A program made the translations under genes and the position numbers. From NCBI GenBank assembly GCA_030015575.1, contig JASDDO010000018.1, positions 228,827,138 through 228,891,137 of the forward strand: a stretch of 64,000 nucleotides of DNA. The letters run 5' to 3'. The notes under the pieces are model-generated. The model saw only the letters and a list, made by a program, of their open reading frames with translations, was not told where the DNA came from and searched no databases. Positions 21,742-35,152 of this stretch are shown here, piece by piece (within the stretch, counting starts at the first letter, position 1; the number at the start of each line of letters is the position of its first letter). This DNA is from Agapanthus africanus. Its lineage: Eukaryota > Streptophyta > Magnoliopsida > Asparagales > Amaryllidaceae.

Positions 21742-23823
21742 TGTTGGTAATAGTGCCCTCAATGCAATTATCGTAGTCGCAGGCAGGTGATCATGATGAT
21801 TGAGAGAGGGCCTATACCGATAAAACAGTCATACTCGAGATGATAGTATGCTATCTGGTTTGTCTTTATCATCATGATAGAGCCTATAGGATTCTTGCTT
21901 TACTGTCAGCAGTATGATGGCGATCATATATAAGGGAGCTGGGGTCTATAAGCACATCCTTAAAGTGTCCCTAGTCGTGGGAGTTTCGAGACTGGGCATC
22001 GATACTCCAGAGTAGACTAGTGTATACAGTCGAGACCCCGACGAGGGGCGGTGGCCGGTCTCACAAGACATTGGTGTTAGTTGGTTCACCTAAGATGTAT
22101 ACAGGTGCTCATTGGGTTATGAGTTCACTGGACAGAACTCGCCGGGAACATGCTAGTTGGTATTATACATATCATCGGATAGCAGTTCCCTGGTGACATG
22201 TGTACAGGTTAGTCTGTCGACCTGGGATCGTCATTTGTCTCGTGTGAGTTCCCACTTTGCTTTGATTTATACCCTACCACGGGTCAAAGGAGTCGTGCAA
22301 ACAGGTATTTTTTGGGTACAGTCCCGAGCCACATGGAGGCAGTGAGCAGATCATCGGGGATTCGTCTCTCTCGGTATTGGGGGTGAGATCGCGCTGTGTT
22401 TAGGTGAGCCATTACACGAAATCCCTGGCCAGGGTAATTGAGATTTACTGGAAGGTATTCCAGTAGTATCTCAGGGTGTTCTGGGCTGCTCTCTGACACG
22501 ACTTATACAACTATTGTGGGTCTGAAATTTACCGGCCCCTAGGCCATATATGCGATACTCATAGACGAATGGAACGGACTGTACGGATATTGTCACTGTC
22601 TGGCTCAATAGGGTTTCTGTATGAGTTCGCTCGTCAGCTTCCCTTCCAATCGATACATAGGCAACCGTTACGTACAGCTTGTACCTCTGACGTACTAGGG
22701 GTTATACCCAGTGCTAGTGTATTGATAAGTCATTAGAGTCCCCCACCGACAGTTTCCCAAGTTCGGGCGAAATATTGTAGAGGCCGTATGTTTTTATGGC
22801 AAGGTTCAGAAAATGCATATGCGTTTACGCACGTGTCATATTTCGGGCAGATAATACTGGTAGGCTTTGGTTTAAGCCGGATCCGAGTATTATACTGTGT
22901 AGATATAATATCTTTGTCTCAGTTGCATTTGTATTCGGTCGTAATACAAATGCGGGTATGTTTATACTGTTACGGGGTTATCCTGAAATTCGTTTCAGGA
23001 TCACTTTTGGAAGTTGCCAGTTTCCAATTTTCTATCACCCGTATTTAACATTCGGTTAAATGCGGATTTATCTTTTCGTCATGAGTGTGGAAGGTTCTTG
23101 ATGATGACTAGGATTAGTGACTCATCATGGCATTAATTATTTGGTGACTAGGTTTTCATGACTCATTCTTGCATTAATTACTTTGGTGAGGTGTTTAATT
23201 TGAGTCACCATTTGCATTAATGGTTTTCGGTAATGCTTAAGATATTTCTCTTTGATCCTTTGCCTTATGGTTACCCTCCACTCTCCTACACTCACCTCCC
23301 TCCACTTTATATATTGGCCGGCCATTTTCTAGTAGAAAGAATGATTTTTTGCCTGAAAAGATTATGATAATTTGGTCTATGGAAATTTCATAGCTCATTT
23401 TATTCCATCACGATTCCGAATGGCAACTTCGTTAACCGTTCGTCCATAGCTTTGGACGTAACGAGACAAAGTGTTCTACTCATTCTCTATATCAATCTTG
23501 GTCGTCTCTTTTAGCAAACTTGACGATCAAGTTGCCTCGGTTCAGAGGCGGGAGCCTGTTTAAAGATCCGTCGACGTGGTGCCACCTGGACGACGAGACC
23601 GGAGATCGAGCGAGATCGGATCAGCTGCAACAAAGCGTGGGATGATGGTTAAAGACCAAAGAACTCGGATCGTTCGGTATAACATTTCTACCCACTTTGT
23701 AGTTTGTTAGTTTAGCTCTAATGGCAGATCCTGGGATATAGTATACGATAGCGCAGTTCTAAAAACCTTTTGTTCCGCAAATTGGCGTCTGAAAGACGGC
23801 CAGGGCGCTATCGTAGACATACA
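21742..23823 (+). repeat. C2 5' LTR
   Basis: The 2082-bp LTR starts TGTTGGTAATAGTGCCC and ends ACATACA just before the primer site. It carries CCCTGGCCAGGG at 22423-22434 and the other shared LTR blocks. Confidence 0.94.
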
Positions 23824-23824
23824 A

Positions 23825-23836
23825 TGGTATCAGAGC
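23825..23836 (+). other. C2 primer-binding site (tRNA-Met)
   Basis: TGGTATCAGAGC lies two bases after the LTR and matches the A1, B2 and D2 sites. Confidence 0.94.
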
Positions 23837-26135
23837 CTCACCATTAAGCTTTACTAACTTGTGCTAACGCGTTTAAAACATCGATCGAACGGATTTTCGA
23901 AAATCACAATTTTCAGTGTTAAAGTTTCTGTTGATTTTAGATCTGTTCTAAAAATTATTTTGACCATACCTGAAAATCAAGCAGACTTTTTAATGGAAAC
24001 AGCAGAAAAAGAATCCACCAATTCGACCGTACGGCCGCGGATCCGCGGTCAATTCCTAGCTTTGACCGCGGAAGCACGGCCATCTTGGTGACTTGGTGGG
24101 CCATTTTTCTTCTGAGCTTTCATCTTAGGAAATTGTGGTTTCTGGTACTGTTCTTTTGGGGCCAGATTTTATTACTGTACACCAGATGTTTGTGGGGCCC
24201 ACTTCGGGAAATTTTGTCGATCGAAATTTTAAACGTGTTAGTTTACAGTACTTACTTTATATCTCCGACCGTGAATGTCATTTGAGCGGTAAACCGCGTC
24301 TATTTGCTATAGTTCTTTTAGACGGATTTGCGAACGTGACATTCGCGTTGATGTTCTGTGTTGTGCTGTGATGTTGCGGATTTGTCGTGGTGGATAGCAG
24401 TGTGTAATGGTAGTGCTGTTTGGATTTATTTATACATTTGATTTTGTGGGGCGAGCGTCCAACATGTGCACTCCCGTCACTGCCTGTTTGTATAATATTC
24501 TTTTGGGGCACGACCGGGCTGAGGTCGATGTACCCGTTGTATATATTTTTTTTATTTATTTCTGTACTAGGTTTATCCCTCGACGGAGTGCACGGATAGT
24601 CGGGTTCTGGAAGGCAACGGGTCCGTATCTCATGGTTTTAGAGGCAGAGGGGCCTCACTCTAGAATTGGCAGACTATTCGCCGCACTCGTAGGGGGTACA
24701 GGTTGACCCAAGGAGGGGTGCTCAAGTTACCGGATTCCGTGAAGTACCGGGTAGTCCATTCACTTTGCTGTAGGGGGCTGTCTCGCTTTAGCTTTTGGCG
24801 GATAACTTGCCGCACCCGTAGGAGTCTAGGTTTCATTGCACAGGCTAACCACACGACCGGGGAATGTCGGGTTTCAGTAGCTGCTCTGTGAAACCCGGGG
24901 ATCCCAATTTATCTGTATTGTTCTGTGATGCTTATTACTTTTCTGTAATGTTGTATATTAACACGCCTGGAGCGATTATTGTATATTATTATATATACTA
25001 TTAGATGTTGTATATGTTTTACACCCGTGCTAGTTCAGTCCCCGCTCTGTCGTTCATTAGATAACCTAACGGGTGATGACGGGACCCAGTGGCGAATGCG
25101 GATGGCATATACGTACGTTATATTTTCGTTCTTTTCTGGTGTGATTAATTGATGGGACTGCATTGATTCTTATCAATGCAAGTATAAAACAAACCTATAT
25201 TTGATGTTGTTGGAGCAAATTTTAAAAAGAGTTATTACAAAGACATTTTCTTTTGTTATGCATAGCGGTATTCAGTTAGAATATCCTGCACCTCATTCGA
25301 TGAGGCAAGGGCCGAGATCCCTTCACCGGGAGTGACCCCTTGGGCAGAAGTTTGCGTCAGGGTAATAACTTCAGTATAGTTGATCACAAGTTGCTTTGCA
25401 TCGCGGTATTCAGTTAGAATATCCTGCACCTCATTCCACGAGGAAAGAGCCGAGATCCCTTCACCGGGAGTGACCTCTTTAGCAAAAGGTTTTCGGCACT
25501 ATATTTTTTTATAAAAAGCTATCAGGTTCCTTCAACGAGATCAAGTTCATTACGTTAAAGGTTTTTCGCCAAAAACCAGCCGTAATCCTCCGTCATTTCT
25601 TATGGATGGTCAGTAGTATTCAAGCTATGTTTGTTGGCCTACGTCAAGGCATAGTGTTTGGTAGCTGCTGGGGTATTCATTTGTTGCATAGATAGATGCA
25701 TTAGTTTAGGACAGACGTACAGCCTTGTTGGCCTACGTCAAGGGCTTGTACGATGACCTAAATTAATCAGGTCAACGACGGGTAGAACTTGACATGTGGC
25801 TTATGATTTGTTGGCCTACGTCAAGGTCATAAGAGCATGGGATAAAAATTATATCGGGAGTTTCAAACATACAGGAAACTTGCAAAACTTGAGCATACCT
25901 TCTGGAGTGTGAGAACGTGAGTGGATACCATCACGTTATCATGCGATGAGAGTTGGATCCCGATTCTCTTTGATGAGTTGGTTTACTCTTCGGGTGATCC
26001 GGACTAATTCTTCTTTCAGGTTTGGAGGAGAATTTGAGATTACAGTGGGAGGTTTCCTGATTAGATAAATTGATAACCATTCTGATCTAGGTTAGAGTGC
26101 ACACAGAGTGTTTCTTTTCTCTCTCTCTTTGGCAG
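23837..26135 (+). other. C2 untranslated leader
   Basis: This leader resembles that of A1 without a protein gene. It has a large stem-loop at 24004-24110, two copies of a block containing CCCTTCACCGGGAGTGACC (25264-25350 and 25402-25490), three copies of TTGTTGGCCTACGTCAAGG near 25630, 25725 and 25808, and a pyrimidine tract ending in CAG at 26135. Confidence 0.8.
24004..24110 (+). other. Large leader stem-loop (C2)
   Basis: The arms AGAAAAA (24004-24010) and TTTTTCT (24104-24110), CCACCAA (24015-24021) and TTGGTGG (24093-24099), and GC-rich inner arms at 24033-24052 and 24061-24081 are complementary. It lies about 165 bases after the primer site, as in A1 and B2, but its outer arms have a different sequence. 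Confidence 0.7.
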
Positions 26136-29100
26136 CGACCTTTGACCGACCCTAGACTATGACTCAGTGACCAAGTTGACCGAACCTTCTTAAAATACTG
26201 GCTTTTGGATTGTCTATAGTTGCATAAGTCATTGCCGCTCCTTCTTTTACCCTTTGTATTTCTCAGAACACCCCATATTACTACGGACATCCACTTCCAT
26301 TGGATAGATCCATCGTATGGTTATATACGAACTCGGAGGGACTTCTTCGAGGATGGATCCAGGTTCAGGAGAAATAGAATTGGTTTATTCATTTGTCTTT
26401 TCCTTTTACCTTCTCTTAGGTAGTGAGGGCTCCTAGTATTAGGAGACGGTACACCTATTATGCTCATTGAATAGTCTTCTACCAAACCATAGGCAGGTGC
26501 CGAAAGGTAAGGAATGAAGAAAACCAATTAGACTAAGTAGGGTGTACAGAAGGTAATAACTAAAGACAAAATAAAAGGGATTAGAAAGAGGGCAAAGTAA
26601 ATTGCGACTGCTATCATTCACGACCAAACCACGTACTTCATCGCCACTCCTATTTCACCTTTGCCTTTTTTCCCCAGTTCGGGAGAAATAGAATAAGGTA
26701 TTATTCAATTGTCTTTTATCATCACCTTCTCTCAAGTTGCGAGTACTCCTTGGTTTAGGAAGGTACACCTATTATGCTTACTGGATAGTCTTCTTCCAAA
26801 CCATAGACTGGTGCCGAACGGTAGGGAAGGAAGAAAACCATTTAGCCTAACGAAGGTGTACAGAAGGTAACGACTAAAGACAAAATAAAGGGATTTGGAG
26901 AGATGGAAATGAAAAATACGGTTAAAGTCATGAATTTGATTATGGAAGAGGCATTACTAATGAATACCAGGATACCCCTTCGAAACATTTTCATGTTTCA
27001 ATTACACTGTGCATTGTTAATTGTAAACTAATTTCCCAATTGAACCCTTGCTCCAGGGTATGTATTTACCAGGTTTCATTCTCACATCTGTATAGTTTTA
27101 CAGATAATGAGTGGGAGTAAGTTATTGGGAATTAGGTGATCATCCTCATTATATCGGAATTCGTTGTAATTGGTGATATTTGAGGAAATCGCCTGGGGAC
27201 AGTTTTCAACCTACGACGCACAGGTTTTGAGTTATTAAAACTCAGTGGACTTATACAGAGTATTGTATGTTGTCCAGTGTCCATCAAGACAAAAGGGTTG
27301 GTCCTAGTACTATGTTCTATTTACTTGTGACTTCTCTAGTTTTTAGACAAGTGTTTCGTAGAAATACAATGTCTAAGTTTTGAGAAGTTGTGAGTATAGG
27401 AATAAAGTAGAGAACCAGGTGTCGCAAATATCGGGATTCTTCAAAGAAATCGAAGATGTAGATTCTTGTGAATGGTATTCAATTGATAGTAACGGTTTTG
27501 AGAAACTTGTTTCTCTTTCGGGTTACTCATAATTGGATGGATTCCTAAGTTGAGTAATGCTGATTAGCCTCTCTCCATTAATTTGATATGCACTGGAGAC
27601 AGCTGCAAGATTTGAATCTGGTTCCAATTAAAGAAGTGCAAAAGTTTCTATATTGGAAAAAGAATGCTTCATATCTTAACAATGTTAAGGTAAGGGGAGT
27701 TGTCCAGCTTATGCTTAAAACCAGACACTGGATAACTCAAGGCACGTTTCTGTAATGGCAGTTTGTGGGTTGACCCTAGCTTTGACGAGGGTTGATTTTC
27801 TACCATCTGGAAGATCAATAGAGATATTGTTCTTGACTCACCACAGTTTTAATAAAACGGATTTTTTCAGAAAACAGTAGTGGGAGTATGGTAGAACTGG
27901 AAGTGATTCCAGAACCGCAAACGATTACGGAAAATTTAATAGGACCTATATATTAAATCAGGTTTGACATTCTAATAGCCACTCCGCAGATATGGTGGGT
28001 AACCTCAGACACCCGAAAGGTACTAAGGTAGCCTCAAGGACGGTGACAGGGAGGTTCTTGTTTACCCAGACTTGACACTACTGTTGTTCCAGACTATGAG
28101 ACACTACAGGAGGATATGTATAGCGTCATTCTAAACTAGTTTTAGAAGTACACGTATATATTATTTTGCCAGAGGATTGTTGTGGTCACTAGGAGCAGCC
28201 GAAGCATAGTGGGCAAGTAACTAATGTCTATTTATAGGGGTGAGCAAATATAGCAGAGATTAGATCATCTAATTTTGATGTAAAAGTCATGGCTTTGACT
28301 TCATCAGAATAGGGGATGGATCTGTTAAGAAGGTAGTAGGGTGTGATGTGCTGGTATTTGGATGACATACACAGAGTAGAAAGTAAAATTCCTATACTAC
28401 GATCGGTTGTACAGTGGTCGTCACACAGTTGTTTCTCCACAAAGGATATGGATATAATATCTGACATTCTGGTTACTAGATCTATGGTTTTAGATCTAGA
28501 TTTTGGTAGCTTCCCAATATGGGTACTTTCACAATATTCTAATAGTATTTTAGAATAGATGACTCCTGGCATGGTGGTGTACCTGCAGGTGATGGAGTCA
28601 CCCTCTCTAAAGGTGTCTTACAGACTAAAGAAGAGAGGGATGTGCATGATTGGCAGATCACTTGCTTAGGAAATTGAGTCAATCATGAAATTTCAAGTAC
28701 CACACCAGATGTTGTTTTTGCACTAGATGCGATAAGTTTATATTAATCCAATCCTGGAGAAACATTGGGAAGCAGTTTTAGAACATGAATGGATGTTCTA
28801 TGGATTTGATATTGGCAGCCTCCTTGAGGAGACGGTTATCATTCAAGGCTTCCAAGGTGACCTGGATGACAGAGTGATTGTCAGAGTTATAGTTTTCCCT
28901 CAGACGAGGGAAAGTATTATGGACAGGTGGTCCAAGAGGATACTGTGGGAGGCATAGTGCTAGACACTGATTAGTTTCAGTGATCGATACAGTCTAAGAA
29001 GTTTGGATTTGGAGTTCATTTATGAACTAGGTCCCATCAGATATCCAAACATATTCTAAGACAGGCATTACTCGATTCGGGAGATGGCTTTCTCCGCGAA

Positions 29101-29276
29101 CTTGAGATTAAGAGAGACGTAGAAAGAAACATCAGGGCGGATCCACTCACTGAGGCTATTTCTCAAACACAATAGTTTTACAAACAGGCTCTGTGAGACT
29201 GATTAGTAAAGAAGTTGGGTGTTCGGTATCACACGGGCTGCGAGTATGCGACATCACAATAATTGGCCTTAAGTGC
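26136..29276 (+). pseudogene. C2 decayed pol region
   Basis: Short pieces recall copia pol in the right order: a protease-like stretch from about 26340, integrase-like words between about 27230 and 27960, and reverse transcriptase and RNase H-like words between about 28060 and 29270. The start resembles the gag-less family B layout, with TTGACCGAACC near 26175. It is broken many times and nothing here looks able to make protein. The last 0.8 kb is shared with C1. Confidence 0.75.
26345..26910 (+). repeat. Tandem duplication inside C2
   Basis: About 240 bases from 26355 recur from about 26677 at an offset near 315 bases. Shared words include GGTACACCTATTATGCT, CCAAACCATAG and AAAGACAAAATAAA. 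The copies have since diverged by roughly a tenth or more by eye, so the duplication is not recent. Confidence 0.7.
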
Positions 29277-29287
29277 TAGCGGGAGAT

Positions 29288-31360
29288 TGTTGGTAATAGT
29301 GCCCTCAATGCAATTATCTTAGTCGCAGGCAGGTGATCATGATGATTGAGAGAGGGCCTATACCGATAAAACAGTCTTACTTAAGATGATAGTATGCTAT
29401 CTGGTTTGTCTTTATCATCATGATAGAGCCCATAGGATTCTTGCTTGACTGCCAGCAGTATAATGGCGATCATATATATGGGAGCTGGGGTCTATAAGCA
29501 CATCCTTAAAGTGTCCCTAGTCGTGGAAGTTTCGAGACTGGGCATCGATACTCCAGAGTAGACTAGTGTATACAGTCGAGACCCCGACGAGGGGCGGTGG
29601 CCGATCTCACAAGCCATTGGTGTTAGTTGGTTCACCTAAGATGTGTACAGGTGCTCATTGGGTTATGAGTACACCAGACAGGACTCGCTGGGAACATGCT
29701 AGTTGGTATTATACATATCGTCGGATAGCAGTTCCATGGTGACATGTGTACAGGTTAGTCTGTCGACCTGGGAATGTCATTTGTCTCGTGTGAGTTCCCA
29801 CTGTGCTTTGATTTATACCATACCACGGGTCAAAGGAGTCATGCAAAAAGGTATTTTTTGGGTACAGTCCCGAGCCACATGGAGGCAGTGAGCAGATCAT
29901 CGGGGATTCATCTCTCCAGGTATTGAGGGTGAGGTCGCACTGTATTTAGGAGAGCCATTACACGAAATCCCTGGCCAGGGTAATCGATATTTACTGGAAG
30001 GTATTCCAGTAGTATCTCAGGGTGTTCTGGGCTGCACTCTGACACGACTTATATAGCTATTGGGGGTCTGACGTTTACCGGCCCCTAAGGCCCTATATGC
30101 GATACTCATAGACGAATGGACCAGACTGTACGGATATTATCACTGTCTGGCACAGTAGGGTTTCTGGATGAGTTCGCTCGTCTGCTCCCTTTCCAATCGA
30201 TACATAGGCAACCGTTAAGTACAGCTTGTACCTCTGATATGCTAGGGGTTATACCCAGTGCCAGCGTATTGATGAGTCATTAGAGTCCCCCACCGACAGT
30301 TTCCCAAGTTCGGGCGAAACGTTGTAGAGGCCTTATGTTTTTATGGCAAGGTTCGGAAAATGCACGTGCGTTTACGCACGTGTCATATTTCGGGCAGATA
30401 ATACTGGTAGGCTTTGGTTTAAGCCGGATCCGAGTATTATACTGTGTAGATATAATATCTTTGTCTCAGTTGCATTTCTAATTGGTCGTAAAACAAATGT
30501 GGGTATGTTTATACTGTTACGGGGTTATCCTGAAATTCGTTTCAGGATCACTTTTGGAAGTTGCCAGTTTCCAGTTTTCTATCACCCGTATTTAACATTC
30601 GGTTAAATGCGGATTTATCTTTTCGTCATGAGTGTGGAAGGTTCTTGATGATGACTAGGATTAGTGACTCATCATGGCATTAATTATTTGGTGACTAGGT
30701 TTTCATGACTCATTCTTGCATTAATTACTTTGGTGAGGTGTTTAATGTGAGTCACCATTTGCATTAATGGTTTTTGGTAATGCTTAAGATATTTCTCTTT
30801 GATCTTTTGCCTTATGGTTACCCTCCACTCTCCTCCACTCACCTCCCTCCTCCTTATATATTGGCTGGCCAATTCCTTGTAGAAAGAATGATTTTTTGCT
30901 TGAAAAGATTATGATAGTTTGGTTTATGGAAATTTCATAGCTCATTTTATTCCATCACGATTCCAAATGGCAACTTCATTAACCGTCCGTCCATACCTTT
31001 GGACGTAACGAGACAAAGTATTCTACTCATTCTCTGGATCAATCTTGGTCGTCTCTTTTAGCAAACTTGACGATCGAGTTGCCTCGGTTCAGAGGCGGGA
31101 GCCCGTTTAAAGATCCGTCGACGTGGTGCCACCTGGACGACGAGACCGGAGATCGGATCAGCTGCAACAAAGCGTGGGATGATGGTTGAAGACCGAAGGA
31201 CTCGGATCGTTCGGTATAACATTTCTACCCACTTTGTAGTTTGTTAGTTTAGCTTTAATGGCAGATCCTAGGATATAGTATATGATAGCGCAGTTCTAAA
31301 AACCTTTTGTTCCGCAAATTAGCGTCTCAAAGACGGCCGGGGCGCTACCGTAGACTTACA
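29288..31360 (+). repeat. C2 3' LTR
   Basis: The 2073-bp LTR starts TGTTGGTAATAGTGCCC after a GCGGGAGAT purine tract and ends ACTTACA before GGTGC. Confidence 0.94.
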
Positions 31361-31365
31361 GGTGC
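31361..31365. repeat. C2 target-site duplication, right
   Basis: GGTGC matches 21737-21741, and the D1 repeat unit resumes here. Confidence 0.93.
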
Positions 31366-32828
31366 AGCCATGGTGCACGAAATCAATATCAAGAAACTCA
31401 ACCTCAAAACTCAAATCCAAGCGATATAACCATGATACTCAGATCACAAACGCAAATCGCAACAAAGGACATTGAGGTACACCTCCTACAATGTCGAAGA
31501 ATAAATCGGTGCGCCTAAAACCGGCAGCACAAGAACATCCGCTTGCCTCCTGTTTCTGGCGTCCTCGGTGTCTGGGTCGTTATCTTCTCTGTGGATTTAC
31601 CAATCTCGCAATCCATCGGCTCGTCGGCCCTGTCGGGTGTGCTAACGGGGATGATTCCGTTTTGGCACATCTCTGGTCATTTCTCGGTCAATCATCATGA
31701 CCACTTGTGTGGCAGCAAGTTACTGGTATCAGCCTTTGGTCCTACGAATACACGTGACACAACTGATCCTGGGTGCAAATCTCATTGCAGCAGTGTCCTG
31801 GAAGGAATCCTGCTCAAGGTATCTTCCGATCTCGCCTATGCCGAACTGTATGGAGGCTGGTACTCTTACATAATCCTTTCGCATTTTCTGGACATTTGCG
31901 TTCTCAGCACACATTTCCTCGAAAACTGGCCGCATCCCAACGCCTCTGTATGCATATCAGATCTCTAATCTCGACGGGGAGTAACAACAGCTCGTCAGCA
32001 TCTCGCACGAACCTCTGGTTCCACTCGTCTGTATCATCGTCCACTATGACGTCACGTCTTGCTGTCTACGTACCGCTACTGTTCTCGGCCATGGTAAATC
32101 CGATGTCTCTCACACGGACTCGAAATCGCGTACTATGTATCTTCATCACTCTGTAGAAGATATCCAGCCGAACACGTCGTCGGGAACTCATCCCAACCAT
32201 CGGAGGAATACATAATACTCGTCCGTTCTCGATCAACTCCCAACGCATCTGGGTGAGGTCCCCTAACCGAAGCTGGTCAACTTGCTGGTCTCTTATCACA
32301 TGATATCTGGACGACGTCAAACTTTTCGATCAAGTCATCGAGGTCCTAAAATTTCCCGAATGCTCAACACCTGAGCACGGTCTAAAAATATCTGGTACAT
32401 ACCACAGTACCTCTGGACCAGCCGTAGAAGGGCAAACCCAAGCCTCACTGATGGCACCGCTAAACTGCTGCAAACCCTAAGATTCAAAAGTGGTTCCATG
32501 GTCATCATGTCGAGTTAGGGTTCATTCTTCTAGAGGGTCCACAGAATTACCTGCATGTTCCTCCGAACACTTTAAACTTGGGAAAAATGGGATTCTGACA
32601 CTCGCTCGAACTTTTTAACTTCGCCTAGGCGACATGCGAATACCCTTCGTCCGCACGCTAAACAATGCCTCAATCCTCCAGGAAAGGTGATACACCGGCG
32701 GTCATCTCTAGATCGGTCCGCTCTAGATCTGAGTAAGACTCTCCACACTGGAAATCTTCAACTCAACTGGGCCTGCGTCGGCGCATCAATTTGACGAATC
32801 ACCTTCGTCTCTCAAATCAGGGTAGACT
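31361..32828 (-). mobile_element. D1 interior, 5'-side piece
   Basis: On the minus strand this piece matches the D2 interior in the same order: 32828 to 32600 resembles 48718-48870, 32560 to 32390 resembles 49141-49330, and 32320 to about 31560 resembles about 49990-50740. A stretch at 32066-32320 shares RVLCIPPMVG, STRFRVR and AENS with D2. No standard gag or pol domain is recognised. Open frames on the plus strand here are antisense shadows. B3 cuts the element at 32828. Confidence 0.75.
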
Positions 32829-35010
32829 TATAGGGTTGCTAGGAACTGTCACAAGGATCTATAAGGCATCAACCATGCCCGATTTAAATTTTAGATGTGC
32901 CAAACAACCCTAACCAAGATCTTAGACTAGAGATTAGGTGAAACAAATAGCAAGTAAACAAATTTACTTCTAAGAGTTTGGGATTATAACCTTTGTAGTC
33001 CGGTCCTTCACTTCATAAGCTCCGTGTTGTGGTCTTTTCGCTGCGATCATCAAGTTCCCGGACTCTTGAGAGGCTCCACGAAGAGAAAAATGCAAGCTTG
33101 CTTCCGATCTTCGATAACAAAGATGATCTACCTTGAAGTTTCTTTGACTCAAGCTCTTACTCACTAATGAAGTGAACACCTTAATCAATTGGCTAGATTA
33201 GATGAGGATGATGAGGTAGGAATTTGGCTCTCATTTATTTTCATAATCTCACACTAAATCATCACAAAAGAAAAACCTAGAAAGCTTTTTTAAGAGCTCA
33301 AGGAAGAAGAAGAAGAATGAATAATCCCTTTTTGAAGATTAATGAAAAATCATTATCATTGCAATTGCAACCATGGTTAAGTCAAGAAGGACTTAACCAT
33401 TGTAGAGATTTTACTAGGGTTAAAGGGTGTGGGTTGGGTTAGGAAATATCAAGCAAAATATCTAAACAAAATATCTTTGCAAGAAACAAAATAAAAGCTT
33501 CTAGAAGCTTCTAGAAAAGATTAACGCAAATCAAACCCTAACCATGTTTAATCTCCACTAATCATGTTGCATTTGTAATCATAACATGTTGCAATATTAT
33601 ATATCACATATATAATATATTTTTGTAACAAAAGAAAATAACATAATTAACATATATCGCATATATATCAATGTATTACCCGGTGAGAAAATGAATCAAT
33701 AAAGTGAGCCAATATTAGATAATGTAATGTAATATATCATATATATAATTATACATTAAATTATCGAATCAACACTTGATCCGACAATCCGGCTATATCG
33801 CATATAACCGACTAATATATCATTTACCAATTCATCGAATCAACACTTTATCCGATGACCCGGCTGATATCAAATATCGCGAGAATAGAATACGGTATCT
33901 CATATCGTATTATTCTCGGTCATGCACATATCACATATGTGCTCCTACTCCGTTTTTCCTGAGTCAAGAAACCACTGTGTAGGACTCTAAAGAATCGTCA
34001 ATACGCCGGCAGTAGGTGATGATCATATCAAACACCCACAAGCAGCAAGCGGTCATCTAAACGTAACAGCCACCCAGGTATTGAGCACTCAGAAGATCAA
34101 CAAGCAAGCATGTACATTCTCCAGCGAATCCAATCATTAACACTCCCGTACAGCCCGGTCTCGTCGTCTGATATATCGCATATCTCGCCTAGGGGTGCTA
34201 AACATCAGACCTCAGTAGCTCGATAAGTCGTCTCAATATGATGTCTATAATAGTGTGAAAGACTACTGATAACACTTACAAGTAAATCTCAGCAACCCTG
34301 GCCTGGGATTTCCAGTTATAGCCAATCGAACACGGCGCAACGTCAACTCCCTATACCGGGAGAGACGAATCCCCTCCTATCGCTCACTGCCTCCATGTGA
34401 TTCGGGACTTTACCCAAAAGACACCTTTTTGCATGCCCTCTTGGACATGGTATGATGGAAATCAAAGCACAGTGGGAATCACAGAAGACACTATGACGAT
34501 CTCGGGTCTACAGACTAACCTGTACCAGTGTCACCAGAGAACTGCCATCTGACGTGAGCTATAATACCATCTGGGAGTTCTCGACGAGTCCGTCCAGTGT
34601 ACCCAGACTCCACATACACCCGTATATCTTCTCTGATGTCAAACACCAATGGATATGGGATCATCCATGGCCCATCATATGGGTCAAGAAGTGCATACGC
34701 TAGTCTACTCTGGAGTATCGATGCCCTGTCTCGGTACTCCCACGACTAGGAACATTTGAAGGATGTAGTTGGCGACTACTATGTCCCCACTAGTATGATC
34801 TGCATCATAGTCCTGGTAGTCAAGTACTTATCCTAAGGGCTTTATCAACATGTAACATAGAGACAATCAGAGTACATGTTAAGATAAAGTGCAACCAGAT
34901 AGCATACTATCATGTCGAGTAAGAAAGTCCTCCCTATATATGTCCAAGCATCCACTACAATATACATCATATATACAGTAATGGCCTCTAGGGCATACAT
35001 ATAACTAACA
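32829..35010 (-). repeat. B3 3' LTR
   Basis: On the minus strand the LTR starts TGTTAGTTATATG at 35010 and runs to 32829, about 2182 bp, a close relative of the B1 and B2 LTRs. D1 sequence continues to its left. The 5' LTR of B3 is beyond the right edge. The five bases AGACT at 32824-32828 are the probable target-site duplication but cannot be confirmed here. Confidence 0.9.
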
Positions 35011-35152
35011 ATCTCCTACTTGCACTAAGGCCATCTGTTGTGGTATCGCATACCCAACAATTAGCTGTGGTTGAAGTATCTCATACTCAATCATCCCATA
35101 AAAGTCTCTACTGGGAAAAAGGCCTTTTTGAGTGGATCCGCGATGTTGTCCT
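35011..35152 (-). mobile_element. B3 copia interior, 3' end piece
   Basis: On the minus strand this short piece holds the polyprotein end (ADPL.KAF word) and the purine tract AGTAGGAGAT next to the LTR. It is cut by B2 at 35152 and its upstream part resumes at 56222. Confidence 0.88.
35148..35152. repeat. B2 target-site duplication, left
   Basis: GTCCT occurs here and at 56222-56226, on the outer edges of B2. Confidence 0.93.

Larger units (their letters stand above)
21742..31360 (+). mobile_element. C2, full-length but decayed copia retrotransposon
   Basis: A 9.6-kb element has two LTRs, a tRNA-Met primer site, a long leader and the remains of pol, flanked by GGTGC duplications. The LTRs differ at about 4-5% over the first 580 bases by eye, pointing to an age of one to two million years at common plant rates. 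No gag is recognisable. Protease-, integrase- and reverse-transcriptase-like remnants can be followed but no long frame survives, so it is heavily broken. It sits in the D1 tandem array. Confidence 0.93.

Noticed and set aside
31543-31968. Open frame of 141 codons on the plus strand, similar to a minus-strand frame at 50036-50575
   Set aside because: Both are antisense to the D1 and D2 interiors. The similarity reflects the shared element, not a separate gene.
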